From Streptomyces eurocidicus (GTDB lineage Bacteria > Actinomycetota > Actinomycetes > Streptomycetales > Streptomycetaceae), in the NCBI RefSeq assembly GCF_002891295.1, contig NZ_LGUI01000003.1, positions 682,001-746,000 of the forward strand: a stretch of 64,000 nucleotides of DNA. Reading direction: 5' to 3'. Position numbers and translations under genes: made by a program. A model generated the notes under the pieces. The model did no database searches. It saw only the letters and a list, made by a program, of their open reading frames with translations, and had not been told where the DNA came from. The stretch's first letter is position 1; each line of letters opens with the position of its first letter. This document shows positions 35,722 to 45,536 of the stretch, piece after piece.

Positions 35722-36012
35722 TCAGTGGGTCTCGGGACGGAGGACCTTGGTCCGGAGGACCGACTCGTTCAGGTTCATCTGGCGGTCGAGCTCCTTGACG
35801 ACCGCAGGCGTGGCCTGCAGGTCGATGACCGAGTAGATGCCCTCGGGCTTCTTCTTAATCTCGTACGAGAGACGACGACGGCCCCAGGTGTCGACCTTCT
35901 CGACCTTTCCGTTGCCCTCACGGACGACGGAGAGGAAGTTCTCGATCAGCGGGGAGACAGCGCGCTCCTCGAGATCGGGGTCGAGGATGACCATCACCTC
36001 GTAGTGACGCAT
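35722..36012 (-). CDS. rpsF: 30S ribosomal protein S6
   Basis: A 96-residue S6 ([19 protein letters not shown]..., [26 protein letters not shown]). ATG 36012 is preceded by a near-perfect anti-16S site AAAGGAGGTG, stronger than any other in the window, fitting high expression. First gene of the rpsF–ssb–rpsR–rplI cluster, divergent from a small membrane protein. Confidence 0.97.
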   Translation of the reverse strand: MRHYEVMVILDPDLEERAVSPLIENFLSVVREGNGKVEKVDTWGRRRLSYEIKKKPEGIYSVIDLQATPAVVKELDRQMNLNESVLRTKVLRPETH

Positions 36013-36285
36013 GTGGAACCCACCTCCTTTGGACTCAGCGGCCACGGTCGTTCCGTGGCAGGAGGGTCGTGATGCGTGAACAACGGTATCGGCGGACACT
36101 GACAATCAGCGGAAAGTCCCTGGGTTGCCCCTGGGACCGAAGCTGGGTCCGGGCAGACACCGGTGCAGACCGTACAGAGTACCCGCACTCCGGCGTCCGG
36201 TTGAAATCGAACCGTCGGGCCCCCCAATCTGTACGCATCGGGTGTGACCGGCGCTACATTGCGCCTGCCTTCAGGAGGTGGCTCC

Positions 36286-36615
36286 ATGACACAGGCGGTT
36301 CGGCAGCCCAGGGGACTGCGCGCGACCCTCGCCGCGGTCCTCAACAGCGACGGCAAGCCCCATCCCGTCGAGAACACCCTCGTGGCCGTGACGGTCGTGC
36401 TGGGTGCGCTCGCCGCCGTCTCGTCCCTGTGGACCGAGCTGCACCTGCTCAGTTCCTGGAGCGGGCTCGTGGGCATCCTCACGGGGGCGTGGGGCCAGTT
36501 CATCTCCGCCACGACGGGTGAGCGGTTCCTGCTGATCATCGGGCTCGGAGCCGCTGCCCTGGGCTTCTTCCTGGGCATGGCGCACGGGGGGCTCTTCGGC
36601 GGTGTGATCGGATAG
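36286..36615 (+). CDS. small membrane protein, function unknown
   Basis: A 109-residue protein with two or three helices: VAVTVVLGALAAVSSLWTEL, SWSGLVGILTGAWGQF, and LLIIGLGAAALGFFLGMAHGG. ATG 36286 has AGGAGGTG at 36273–36280. It sits divergent from rpsF and in front of femX. I do not recognise a family; conservation of position would suggest an envelope role. Confidence 0.7.
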   Translation: MTQAVRQPRGLRATLAAVLNSDGKPHPVENTLVAVTVVLGALAAVSSLWTELHLLSSWSGLVGILTGAWGQFISATTGERFLLIIGLGAAALGFFLGMAHGGLFGGVIG

Positions 36616-36716
36616 CGGGTCGTACGCCCGGACGGGCGGCTCCCCGGTCGCAGTAGGCTTCGGCGCGAGAGCCGGAGCCCCGACCCTGGGGACACACCTG
36701 CCGAGGAGCGCCCCGC

Positions 36717-37835
36717 ATGAGCCTGACCCTGAGGACAATCAGCCGAGAGCAGCATCTGGCTTACATCCAGAGCCTGCCCGCGGCGAGTCACATGCAGGTT
36801 CCGGCGTGGGCGGATGTCAAGGGCGAGTGGCGCTCGGAGAACCTGGGCTGGTTCGACAAGAACGGCCAGCTCGTCGGCGCGGGTCTGGTGCTCTACCGCC
36901 AGCTGCCCAAGATCAAGCGCTACCTCGCCTACCTGCCCGAGGGCCCGGTCATCAACTGGTTCTCGCCGAACCTCGAGGACTGGCTGCGCCCGATGCTGGC
37001 GCACCTCAAGCAGCAGGGCGCCTTCTCGGTGAAGATGGGCCCGCCCGTGGTGATCCGCCGCTGGGACGCCAACGCCATCAAGACCGGCATCGCCGACCCC
37101 GACGTCAAGCGCCTGCGCGACGTCGAGGCGACGCACATCGAGCCGCGCGCCTTCGAGGTCGCCGACCAGCTGCGCCGGATGGGCTGGCAGCAGGGCGAGG
37201 AAGAGGGCGCCGGCTTCGGCGACGTCCAGCCGCGCTACGTCTTCCAGGTGCCGCTGTCGAACCGCTCCCTGGAGGACGTCCACAAGGGCTTCAACCAGCT
37301 GTGGCGCCGCAACATCAAGAAGGCCGAGAAGGCCGGCGTCGAGGTCGTCCAGGGCGGCTACGAGGACCTGCCCACCTGGCAGCACCTCTACGAGATCACC
37401 GCCGAGCGCGACAAGTTCCGCCCGCGCCCGCTGAGCTACTTCCAGCGCATGTGGACGGCCCTCAACACCGAGGACCCGAACCGGATGCGGCTGTACTTCG
37501 CCGTGCACGAGGGCGAGGCCGTGGCGGCCGCGACGATGCTGATCGTCGGCGGGCACGTCTGGTACTCCTACGGCGCCTCGGCCAACCACAAGCGCGAGGT
37601 CCGCCCGTCGAACGCGATGCAGTGGCGGATGCTCCGCGACGCCTACGCGCTGGGCGCGAGCGTCTACGACCTGCGCGGTATCGGCGACTCCCTCGACGAG
37701 AGCGACCACCTCTTCGGCCTGATCCAGTTCAAGGTCGGCACGGGCGGGCAGGCGGCGGAGTACCTCGGCGAGTGGGACTTCCCGCTCAACAAGCTGCTCC
37801 ACAAGGCCCTCGACATGTACATGTCGCGCCGCTGA
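36717..37835 (+). CDS. femX: FemX/FemABX-type peptidoglycan bridge aminoacyltransferase
   Basis: A 372-residue FemABX protein: SHMQVPAWADVKGEWRSE, RYLAYLPEGPVINWF, KMGPPVVIRRW, and the second GNAT half LWRRNIKKAEKAGVEV, WYSYGASANHKREVRPSNAMQWRMLRDAYALGASVYDLRGI. It transfers an amino acid from tRNA to lipid II. Streptomycetes have a single-glycine bridge, so glycine is expected. Cytoplasmic face of the membrane. The next gene is an alanine-racemase-like PLP protein. Confidence 0.9.
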   Translation: MSLTLRTISREQHLAYIQSLPAASHMQVPAWADVKGEWRSENLGWFDKNGQLVGAGLVLYRQLPKIKRYLAYLPEGPVINWFSPNLEDWLRPMLAHLKQQGAFSVKMGPPVVIRRWDANAIKTGIADPDVKRLRDVEATHIEPRAFEVADQLRRMGWQQGEEEGAGFGDVQPRYVFQVPLSNRSLEDVHKGFNQLWRRNIKKAEKAGVEVVQGGYEDLPTWQHLYEITAERDKFRPRPLSYFQRMWTALNTEDPNRMRLYFAVHEGEAVAAATMLIVGGHVWYSYGASANHKREVRPSNAMQWRMLRDAYALGASVYDLRGIGDSLDESDHLFGLIQFKVGTGGQAAEYLGEWDFPLNKLLHKALDMYMSRR

Positions 37836-37943
37836 CCCTTCCGCACGGCCGGCCGCGCGCCGGCCCGTACGGCCATGAAGCAATGCCGCGAGGCATACGA
37901 ACACGTCACCCAGCAGGCACAGGGAAAGGTTCCGGGACCGGCC

Positions 37944-38975
37944 ATGGCGCTCACGCTCTACGTCGACACCGCGCGTTGGCGGGCACACCAGCAGAGCATC
38001 CTCCAGCAGTTCCCCGGGATCGTCCCGGTCTGCAAGGGCAACGGCTACGGCTTCGGCCATGAGCGGCTGTCCGACGAGGCCGCTCGCTTCGGCTCGGACA
38101 TCCTCGCCGTCGGCACGACCTACGAAGCGGCCCGGATCAAGGACTTCTTCAGCGGCGACCTGCTGGTGCTCACCCCCTTCCGGCTGGGCGAGGAGCCCGT
38201 GCCGCTGCCCGACCGGGCCATCCGCTCGGTCTCCTCGGTCGAGGGCGTCCGCGGCCTGGTCGGCGCGCGGGTCGTCGTCGAGGTCATGAGCAGCATGAAG
38301 CGGCACGGCATCAGCGAGGAGGACCTCCCCAAGCTGCACGCCGCCATCGAGGACGTGCGCCTGGAGGGCTTCGCGATCCATCTGCCGCTGGACCGCACGG
38401 ACGGCTCCACCGCCATCCAGGAGGTCGGCGCCTGGATGGAGCGGCTGCACAACGCCCGGCTGCCCCTGCACACCATGTTCGTCAGCCACCTGCGCTCCGA
38501 CGAACTGGCCCAGCTCCAGCAGCAGTTCCCGCAGACCCGCTTCCGGGCCCGGATCGGCACCCGGCTGTGGCTCGGCGACCCCGACGCCACCCAGTACCGC
38601 GGCGCCGTGCTGGACGTGACCCGCGTCGCCAAGGGCGACCGCTTCGGCTACCGGCAGCAGAAGGCCGCCGGGGACGGCTACCTCGTCGTCGTGGCGGGCG
38701 GCACCTCGCACGGCGTGGGCCTGGAGGCGCCGAAGGCGCTGCACGGCATGATGCCGCGCGCCAAGGGCGTCGCCCGCGCCGGCCTCGCGACCATGAACCG
38801 CAACCTCTCTCCCTTCGTCTGGGCGGGAAAGCAGCGCTGGTTCGCGGAGCCGCCGCACATGCAGGTCTCGATCCTCTTCGTGCCGGGCGAGGTCGCCCCG
38901 CCCCAGGTCGGCGACGAGCTGGTGGCCCACCTGCGGAACACCACCACTCAGTTCGACCGTCTGCTCGACCACTGA
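37944..38975 (+). CDS. alanine racemase-like PLP protein
   Basis: A 343-residue protein with a fold-type III PLP barrel: GIVPVCKGNGYGFGHERLSDEAAR, where the Lys near residue 37 is the PLP ligand and the context matches Alr. Later parts (FAIHLPLDRTDGS, FRARIGTRLWLGD) follow the Alr pattern only loosely, so amino-acid racemase activity is likely but the substrate may not be alanine. ATG 37944 (MALTLYVD) is preferred; an in-frame ATG at 37875 would add 23 residues. It follows femX by about 110 bp, suggesting a joint role in cell-wall precursor modification. Confidence 0.8.
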   Translation: MALTLYVDTARWRAHQQSILQQFPGIVPVCKGNGYGFGHERLSDEAARFGSDILAVGTTYEAARIKDFFSGDLLVLTPFRLGEEPVPLPDRAIRSVSSVEGVRGLVGARVVVEVMSSMKRHGISEEDLPKLHAAIEDVRLEGFAIHLPLDRTDGSTAIQEVGAWMERLHNARLPLHTMFVSHLRSDELAQLQQQFPQTRFRARIGTRLWLGDPDATQYRGAVLDVTRVAKGDRFGYRQQKAAGDGYLVVVAGGTSHGVGLEAPKALHGMMPRAKGVARAGLATMNRNLSPFVWAGKQRWFAEPPHMQVSILFVPGEVAPPQVGDELVAHLRNTTTQFDRLLDH

Positions 38976-39007
38976 CCCACCCCCTCGGGAAAGGGGCCGG
39001 AGAGCCG

Positions 39008-40513
39008 CTACGACAGCGGGCGGCTCTCGGTCCCCCAACGGACACTTGTGCCGGCGGAGTGCTCCGCGTGCCGGGCACGGCGCGCGGAACCGAGGACGAC
39101 TATGTCCGCGGCCCCGTCCAGAACGCCGCCCGAGGGGTCGTCGGAACCGTCGCGACGGACGACGTCGTGCTCCGGCAGGAGGATGTCGCGGACGACGACC
39201 GCGCACAGATACAGCGTCCCCAGCAGATGCAGGGCGATGGCCAGTTGATAGCCCTCCACGGGCAGGCCCTGGTGTTTGTCGCCACTGCCGGTGTAGGCCA
39301 GGTAGGACCAGATGCCGAGGAAGTACATGACCTCGCACGCCTGCCACACCAGGAAGTCGCGCCACTTCGGCCGGGCCAGCACGGCGAGCGGGATCAGCCA
39401 CAGCACGTACTGCGGTGAATAGACCTTGTTGGTGAGGATGAACAGCGCCACCACCAGGAAGGCCAGCTGGGCGAAGCGCGGGCGCCGCGGGGCGTAGAGC
39501 CCCAGGGCGCCGATGGCCAGACAGCCCAGGATCATCAGCAGCGTCACATAGGTGTTGGCGTTCTCCAGCGGATTCCCGGTGCGCTGCGAGACGAGGAGCC
39601 AGACCGAGCCGAAGTCGATCGGGCGCTCCTGGCTGAAGGTGTAGAACTTCGCCCAGCCCTCGCGGATGTGGAAGCCCGTCACGTCATGCGTGATCATGAC
39701 GGGCAGGTTCACCACCAGCCAGGCGGCCACGGCTCCCGCGGCGGTGTCGCGGAATGCCTTGAGGCGCCCGGCCCGCAGGCACAGGATGAGCAGCGGCCCC
39801 AGCAGCAGCACCGGATAGAGCTTCGCGGCCGCTGCCAGGCCGATCAGGACGCCCGCCAGGACGGCCCGCTCGCGGGCCCACATGAGCATCGCGAGGGCGG
39901 TGAGGGCGACGGCCAGGAGGTCCCAGTTGACCGTGGCCGTCAGGGCGAGGGCCGGGGCCAGGGCGACCAGCAGGCCGTCCCAGGGGCGGCGCCGGTGCGT
40001 GCGGGCGGTGCAGACGGCGACGACCGCCGTGCAGGCCATCAGCATCCCGGCGTTGACCAGCCAGTTGAGCTGCTCGCGGTGCTGGAGCGTCCCGCCGCCG
40101 AGGGTGAGCCGGGCCGCGACCTCCATGAAGAGGCCGGTGAGGACCGGATACTCCAGATAGTCCATGCCGCCGGAGAGCTCCTGCGGGATCCGGTCGAAGT
40201 ACGGGATCAGGCCCGCGTCGAAACCGCGCCCGCTGTAGAGGTGCGGGATGTCGGAGTAGCAGGCGTGGGTGTACTGCGTGGTCGCGCCGAAGAACCAGCC
40301 GTACTCGTAGCAGGGGAGCTTCTGGACCATGCCGAGCGCGAACATCCCCAGCGCGACGAGCGCGATCACCCGGACCGGTGTCCACCAGCCTCTGCCGGGC
40401 AGGGCGCGGCGGCCCGCGGGGCCGCCGATGAGCTCACTGCCGGCGGCCGCCACCTCGTCCTCGACGGTGGGCCGTACAAGCTGGTCGTCCCGGGAGCTCC
40501 TCATGCCGACCAT
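39008..40513 (-). CDS. GT87 (DUF2029) polyprenol-phosphate mannosyltransferase-like membrane protein
   Basis: A 501-residue multi-pass protein with roughly 10–11 helices. The first loop contains YTHACYSDIPHLYSGRGFDAGLIPYFD and later EYPVLTGLFME, the pattern of GT87 polyprenol-linked mannosyltransferases, with an acidic pair near the first extracytoplasmic loop. It should add mannose or a related sugar outside the membrane. The C-terminal ~50 residues are hydrophilic. Converges with the PLP gene. Confidence 0.85.
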   Translation of the reverse strand: MVGMRSSRDDQLVRPTVEDEVAAAGSELIGGPAGRRALPGRGWWTPVRVIALVALGMFALGMVQKLPCYEYGWFFGATTQYTHACYSDIPHLYSGRGFDAGLIPYFDRIPQELSGGMDYLEYPVLTGLFMEVAARLTLGGGTLQHREQLNWLVNAGMLMACTAVVAVCTARTHRRRPWDGLLVALAPALALTATVNWDLLAVALTALAMLMWARERAVLAGVLIGLAAAAKLYPVLLLGPLLILCLRAGRLKAFRDTAAGAVAAWLVVNLPVMITHDVTGFHIREGWAKFYTFSQERPIDFGSVWLLVSQRTGNPLENANTYVTLLMILGCLAIGALGLYAPRRPRFAQLAFLVVALFILTNKVYSPQYVLWLIPLAVLARPKWRDFLVWQACEVMYFLGIWSYLAYTGSGDKHQGLPVEGYQLAIALHLLGTLYLCAVVVRDILLPEHDVVRRDGSDDPSGGVLDGAADIVVLGSARRARHAEHSAGTSVRWGTESRPLS

Positions 40514-40545
40514 CCTGCCGTACCCGCCCAGGAGCCGTCGGAGCC

Positions 40546-40593
40546 TGTGGATAACTTCGAGGGCCGCCTCGCGCGAACGCGGGACGGCCCTCG
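40546..40593. promoter_or_regulatory. single DnaA box and ponA terminator
   Basis: TGTGGATAA (40546–40554) is a perfect DnaA box on the minus strand (TTATCCACA). It is followed by a 9-bp hairpin CGAGGGCCG / CGGCCCTCG (40558–40566 and 40585–40593) downstream of the PBP gene, which probably terminates it. Confidence 0.5.
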
Positions 40594-40638
40594 GGTCGAA
40601 CGGCTCGGACGGTTGTCCGAGCCCGGTGTCTCAGCAGG

Positions 40639-43272
40639 TCAGTCGCGCATCCCGCCGAACAGCCCACCGCCGCCGGGGCGGCCGCGGCTCTGCTCGGGCG
40701 TCGGCGAGGCGCCCGGGTCGCCGCCCGGCCCCCCGACGCCGCCCGGACCGCCCGACGTACCGGGGTCGCCACCGCCGCCGTTGTCGCCGCCGTGGTGGCA
40801 CCGGCGGTCCAGCGGCAGGCAGATCTTGCTCGGCGTCGGGCTGGACGTCGCCGGCTTGGACGGCGACGCCGAGGCCGACTTGGAGGGGCTGGCCGACGGG
40901 CTCGTGGACGGCACCGCGCTGGGGGAGGGGCTGGCGCCGTCGCCGAACACCTTCTCGCCGATCGGCTCCGCCCGCTCGAACTGTTCGATCGGCTGGCCCT
41001 TGAGCGCCTTGCCCATGTAGTCGGCCCAGATCTCGGCCGGGAAGGACGCGCCGTGGATGGTCGTCTGACCGCCCACACCGCGCATGGAGAGGAACTCCTG
41101 CTTCTGGGCGTTGGGGTTGACGCGGTACATGCCGATCGCGGTCGACAGCTGCGGGGTGTAGCCCGCGAACCAGGCGGAGCGGTTGCCGTCGGTCGTACCC
41201 GTCTTGCCCGCGGCCGGGCGGTCGCCGAGCTTCGCCGAGGTGCCCGTACCGGCCTCCACCACGGTCTTCAGCACGTCGGTGACGTTGTTGGCCACCCGCG
41301 GCGAGAAGGCGAGCTTGCTCGACGCCTCGTGGACGTAGGCCGGCTTGCCGTCCTTCTCCACCTTCTCCACCGAGTACGGGTCCATCTGCTTGCCGCTGGC
41401 CGCGAAGGTCGCGTACGCGCCGGCCAGCCGGATCGCGCTGGGCGCCGATGTGCCGAGCGAGAAGGTGGGCGTGGTCGCGGCGAGCTGGTCCTTGTCCAGA
41501 CCGGCCGCGAGCGCGGCCTCCTTGACCTTGTCGGTGCCGACGTCCATGCCCAGCTGGATGAAGGGGGTGTTCACCGAGAACTGCATGGCCGTGCGGAGGG
41601 TGATGGGACCGCGGTCCTCGTCACCGTCGTTCACCTGGCGCCATTCCCCGCCGTCCTGGTCGTGCCAGACCGAGCCGTTGTAGTTGCGCAGCGTCAGCTT
41701 GTTGTTGCCGTTGTAGACGCTCTCCGGGGAGACCAGCGTGCGCTGGCTGTCGTCCTGCTGCGCGCCGAGGGAGGGGTCCCGCTTGCCGTGCGTCATCGCG
41801 GCGGCGAGCACGAACGGCTTGAAGGTCGAGCCCACCTGCACACCGGTGTAGTCGGCGTTGTTGGTGTAGTGCTCCAGGGCGTTCTCACCGCCGTAGATGG
41901 CGACGATCTTCCCCGTCTTCGGGTCCACGGAGGCCCCGCCGAACTGCACGTACTTGTCCTTATCGCGCACGTCGGGCTTGATGTTGGCCTTCCGTACGTC
42001 CTCGACCGCCTTCGACAGGGCCTCGACCTTGTCGCGGTCGAAGGTGGTGTGGATCTGGTAGCCACCCCGGTCCAGCTGGTTCTTGCTGATGGTGGAGTGG
42101 GCGACGATGTAGTTGTCGGCGAGGTCGGTGAGGTAGCCGATCTGGCCGGCGCGGTTGGTCGCGGGCTTGGGCTTCTGCGGCTGCGGGAACCCCTTCGCGA
42201 CCCAGGTGTCGCGCTCCGGGGCGGCCAGCCGGCCGACCTCGACCTCACGGTCCAGGGTCCACTTCCAGCGGTCCGTGGAGCGCTTGGTGTTCTTCTCCGG
42301 CGTGGCCGCCGGCCCCTGACCGCCATAGGGGTCGTACAGGTTGGGACCGTTCAGCGTCGCCGCGAGATAGGCGCTCTCGCTGGCCGTCAGCTGGGTGCAG
42401 TCCTTGTCGTAGTACGCCCGCGCCGCGGCCTGGATGCCGTAGGCGCCGCGCCCGTAGTAGGCGGTGTTGAGGTAGCCCGCGAGGATCTCGTCCTTGTCCT
42501 TGGTGGCTCCCACCTTTATGGAGATGAGGAGCTCCGTGGCCTTGCGCTTGAGCGTCTGCTCCTGGCTGAGGTACGTGTTCTTCACGAACTGCTGTGTGAT
42601 GGTCGAACCGCTCTGCGTCTCACCGCCCTGCGCCATCTTCACGACGGCGCGCGCGATGCCCATCGGGTCCACGCCCCAGTCCTTCTCGAAGCTGGCGTTC
42701 TCGGCCGAGATCACCGCGTTCTGCATGGACTTGGGGATCTTGGAGATCGGCACGATCTGACGGTTCAGGGCGCCACCGCCGGCGACGACCATCTGCTTGC
42801 CGTCGGACCAGTAGTAGACGTTCTTCTGGACCGCGGCGGCCTTCTGCTCACTGGGTACCTGCACCACGGCCAGGGCGACGCCCACCGTGCCGAGGATCAG
42901 CCCTATGAAGGTGAGGCACGCGCCGGCCACCAGCTTCCACGACGGCAGCCAGCGCTTCACGCCCTCTTTGCCCGCGCGCGGATAGTCGATGAAGCGCTTC
43001 TTACCGGGGCGCCCGCCGTCCCGGCGCCCTCTCCCTCCTCCAGGGCCGGCGTCGCCGGGGCGTCTGCGCCCGCCGGGCGCGCTCCGCTGGGCGCCCTTGC
43101 GGGCTCCGGCCCGGCCTCCGTACTGGTCGCCTCCGCCGGGCGGCGGTGTGGCGGAACTGCTGGGCGGTGCGGCACGGCGGCCGGACGTCGGCTGCTGGGC
43201 CGCGCGCCTGGCCGCGGCTCGTCCGCCGCCGCCCTGAGGCTGCGGCGGCGGCTTACGGCGGTGCTCGCTCAT
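40639..43272 (-). CDS. class A penicillin-binding protein (transglycosylase/transpeptidase)
   Basis: An 877-residue bifunctional PBP. An N-terminal Pro/Arg/Gly-rich cytoplasmic tail (~100 residues) precedes one membrane helix. The GT51 transglycosylase has ENASFEKDWGVDPMGIARAV (catalytic Glu), and the transpeptidase has GSTFKPF (SxxK), SVNTPF (SxN) and KTGTTDGN (KTG). The C-terminus is a Ser/Pro/Gly-rich tail with CLPLDRRCHHGG. It polymerises and cross-links peptidoglycan. ATG 43272; the longer upstream ORF is not supported. Confidence 0.93.
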   Translation of the reverse strand: MSEHRRKPPPQPQGGGGRAAARRAAQQPTSGRRAAPPSSSATPPPGGGDQYGGRAGARKGAQRSAPGGRRRPGDAGPGGGRGRRDGGRPGKKRFIDYPRAGKEGVKRWLPSWKLVAGACLTFIGLILGTVGVALAVVQVPSEQKAAAVQKNVYYWSDGKQMVVAGGGALNRQIVPISKIPKSMQNAVISAENASFEKDWGVDPMGIARAVVKMAQGGETQSGSTITQQFVKNTYLSQEQTLKRKATELLISIKVGATKDKDEILAGYLNTAYYGRGAYGIQAAARAYYDKDCTQLTASESAYLAATLNGPNLYDPYGGQGPAATPEKNTKRSTDRWKWTLDREVEVGRLAAPERDTWVAKGFPQPQKPKPATNRAGQIGYLTDLADNYIVAHSTISKNQLDRGGYQIHTTFDRDKVEALSKAVEDVRKANIKPDVRDKDKYVQFGGASVDPKTGKIVAIYGGENALEHYTNNADYTGVQVGSTFKPFVLAAAMTHGKRDPSLGAQQDDSQRTLVSPESVYNGNNKLTLRNYNGSVWHDQDGGEWRQVNDGDEDRGPITLRTAMQFSVNTPFIQLGMDVGTDKVKEAALAAGLDKDQLAATTPTFSLGTSAPSAIRLAGAYATFAASGKQMDPYSVEKVEKDGKPAYVHEASSKLAFSPRVANNVTDVLKTVVEAGTGTSAKLGDRPAAGKTGTTDGNRSAWFAGYTPQLSTAIGMYRVNPNAQKQEFLSMRGVGGQTTIHGASFPAEIWADYMGKALKGQPIEQFERAEPIGEKVFGDGASPSPSAVPSTSPSASPSKSASASPSKPATSSPTPSKICLPLDRRCHHGGDNGGGGDPGTSGGPGGVGGPGGDPGASPTPEQSRGRPGGGGLFGGMRD

Positions 43273-43643
43273 CGAACGACTACTCCTAGGGCAGGCGCTA
43301 TCGCCTGGAAGCGGCAGGTGGCTTGCGTTCCCCCCGATGCGCTGTCCGGCTGCCCCCCTGAGCAACCGGGCGCACTGCATCCAGGACGAGGACGCCGGAA
43401 GACGTCACTCGGTTCCCGGTGGTCTGCATGGCGCACAGACTACGCACGGCCAAATCCCGCCCACTGCGGATGTTCACTCCAATTCAGGCAGGTTGTGTCC
43501 CACGAATCGGTGATGTGACCTCGTTCACCGTGCCCCCTCTTGTCGCAACAGGGTGGCCGTTCTATCGTCTGGATGTATCGAGTCGATACATCAGCTCGGC
43601 ATAGCGCGGCATAGGGGACACTAGGGGCGAAGGAGGGCGACAT
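43273..43643. other. intergenic region between PBP and PadR genes, 371 bp
   Basis: Divergent control region holding the PBP promoter on the left and the PadR operator/promoter on the right (43571–43592). A minus-strand ORF of about 43 codons from 43427 has no recognisable product. Confidence 0.4.
43571..43592. promoter_or_regulatory. PadR operator palindrome
   Basis: Core ATGTATCGAGTCGATACAT (43573–43591) is a perfect odd-centred palindrome; one more G/C pair on each side extends it to 21 bp. ATGTAT/ATACAT half-sites are typical of PadR binding. It lies 50–70 bp upstream of the padR start and probably covers the promoter. Confidence 0.75.
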
Positions 43644-44312
43644 ATGAGCAGACGCTCCGGCATCCTCGAGTTCGCCGTTCTCGGGCTGCTCCGTGAGTCC
43701 CCGATGCACGGCTATGAACTGCGGAAACGCCTCAACACCTCGCTGGGGGTGTTCCGAGCGTTCAGCTACGGCAGCCTCTACCCCTGCCTCAAGACGCTCG
43801 TCGCCAGCGGTTACCTGATCGAGGAACCCGGCAGTGCTCCGGAGGACGCCCGCGCGGCGTCCCTCGCCGGACGCCGGGCCAAGATCGTCTACCGGCTGAC
43901 GGCGGACGGCAAGGAGCACTTCGAGGAGTTGCTCGCCCACACCGGCCCGGACGCGTGGGAGGACGAGCACTTCGCCGCTCGCTTCGCGTTCTTCGGGCAG
44001 ACCTCGCGGGACGTCCGGATGCGCGTGCTGGAAGGCCGCCGCAGCCGGCTGGAGGAGCGTCTGGAGAAGATGCGCGCCTCCCTGGCCCGTACCCGCGAGC
44101 GGTTGGACGACTACACCCTCGAACTGCAGCGACACGGCATGGAGTCGGTGGAGCGCGAGGTCCGCTGGTTGAACGAGCTGATCGAGAGCGAGCGGACCGG
44201 GCGCGATATGCGCAAGGCCGCCGCGCCGCAGGACACATCAGGAGAAACGGGCGGCACACCCCGGGACCGGGGTGGTTCCCGGACGGATCCGTCCGGCGAC
44301 ACCGCCAACTGA
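43644..44312 (+). CDS. PadR-family transcriptional regulator
   Basis: A 222-residue protein. The PadR winged HTH begins at residue 6 (ILEFAVLGLLRESPMHGYELRKRLNTSLG..., SLYPCLKTLVASGYL). A long coiled-coil C-terminal helix pair (RRSRLEERLEKMRASLARTRERLDDY) and an acidic tail follow. ATG 43644 has GAAGGAGG upstream. The inositol-phosphate synthase gene follows 48 bp later, so PadR probably controls it as well as itself. Confidence 0.9.
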   Translation: MSRRSGILEFAVLGLLRESPMHGYELRKRLNTSLGVFRAFSYGSLYPCLKTLVASGYLIEEPGSAPEDARAASLAGRRAKIVYRLTADGKEHFEELLAHTGPDAWEDEHFAARFAFFGQTSRDVRMRVLEGRRSRLEERLEKMRASLARTRERLDDYTLELQRHGMESVEREVRWLNELIESERTGRDMRKAAAPQDTSGETGGTPRDRGGSRTDPSGDTAN

Positions 44313-44360
44313 GCCCTGCACTCGCAGGGCTTCGTCGAGTACAAACAGGGAGCAACCGGA

Positions 44361-45443
44361 ATGGGTTCGGTTCGCGTAGCCATCGTCGGCGTGGGCAACT
44401 GCGCCGCCTCGCTGGTGCAGGGCGTCGAGTACTACAAGGACGCCGACCCGAACGGCCGCGTGCCGGGTCTGATGCACGTGCAGTTCGGCGACTACCACGT
44501 GCGCGATGTGGAGTTCGTGGCCGCGTTCGACGTCGACGCGAAGAAGGTCGGCCTCGACCTCGCCGACGCCATCGGCGCCAGCGAGAACAACACCATCAAG
44601 ATCTGCGACGTGCCGGCGACCGGCGTCACCGTGCAGCGCGGCCACACCCACGACGGCCTGGGCAAGTACTACCGCCAGACCATCGAGGAGTCCGCCGAGG
44701 CTCCCGTGGACATCGTCCGGACCCTCAAGGACAAGCAGGTCGACGTCCTCGTCTGCTACCTGCCGGTGGGCTCCGAGGACGCCGCCAAGTTCTACGCGCA
44801 GTGCGCCATCGACGCCAAGGTCGCGTTCGTCAACGCCCTCCCGGTCTTCATCGCCGGCACCAAGGAGTGGGCGGACAAGTTCACCGAGGCGGGCGTCCCG
44901 ATCGTCGGCGACGACATCAAGTCGCAGGTCGGCGCCACCATCACGCACCGCGTGATGGCCAAGCTGTTCGAGGACCGGGGCGTCGTCCTGGACCGCACCA
45001 TGCAGCTGAACGTCGGCGGCAACATGGACTTCAAGAACATGCTCGAGCGCGAGCGCCTGGAGTCCAAGAAGATCTCCAAGACGCAGGCCGTCACCTCCCA
45101 GATCCGCGACCGCGAGCTGGGCGAGGACAACGTCCACATCGGCCCGTCGGACTACGTGGCGTGGCTCGACGACCGCAAGTGGGCCTATGTGCGCCTCGAG
45201 GGCCGCGCGTTCGGCGACGTCCCGCTGAACCTGGAGTACAAGCTCGAGGTCTGGGACTCCCCGAACTCCGCCGGTGTCATCATCGACGCCGTGCGCGCCG
45301 CGAAGATCGCCAAGGACCGCGGCATCGGCGGCCCGATCCTCTCCGCGTCCTCGTACTTCATGAAGTCGCCGCCGGTGCAGTACTTCGACGACGAGGCCCG
45401 TGAGAACGTCGAGAAGTTCATCAAGGGCGAGGTCGAGCGCTGA
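44361..45443 (+). CDS. ino1: inositol-3-phosphate synthase
   Basis: A 360-residue enzyme that converts glucose-6-phosphate to inositol-1-phosphate with NAD. It begins [22 protein letters not shown] (NAD loop), followed by [43 protein letters not shown], and [12 protein letters not shown], all typical of the actinobacterial short Ino1. Product feeds phosphatidylinositol and mycothiol. ATG 44361 follows AGGGAGC. It lies downstream of PadR. Confidence 0.96.
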   Translation: MGSVRVAIVGVGNCAASLVQGVEYYKDADPNGRVPGLMHVQFGDYHVRDVEFVAAFDVDAKKVGLDLADAIGASENNTIKICDVPATGVTVQRGHTHDGLGKYYRQTIEESAEAPVDIVRTLKDKQVDVLVCYLPVGSEDAAKFYAQCAIDAKVAFVNALPVFIAGTKEWADKFTEAGVPIVGDDIKSQVGATITHRVMAKLFEDRGVVLDRTMQLNVGGNMDFKNMLERERLESKKISKTQAVTSQIRDRELGEDNVHIGPSDYVAWLDDRKWAYVRLEGRAFGDVPLNLEYKLEVWDSPNSAGVIIDAVRAAKIAKDRGIGGPILSASSYFMKSPPVQYFDDEARENVEKFIKGEVER

Positions 45444-45480
45444 GCGAGGCCCTCTCCTAGGGTGATGTACAGAGCTTGAT

Positions 45481-45515
45481 CGTGGGCCCCCGGGTTATCC
45501 GCCCGAGGGCCCACG
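45481..45515. terminator. terminator of ino1
   Basis: CGTGGGCCC..CGGG stem with CCCG.GGGCCCACG and a 7-nt loop, 38 bp after the ino1 stop and just before the next MFS gene. Confidence 0.75.
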
Positions 45516-45536
45516 CGTTGTGTGAGGCTGGGCGAC

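Noticed and set aside
35994..39401. A 1135-codon minus-strand frame across rpsF upstream, femX and the PLP gene
   Set aside because: Shadow frame of femX and the racemase-like gene; no domain visible and it conflicts with two well-supported genes.
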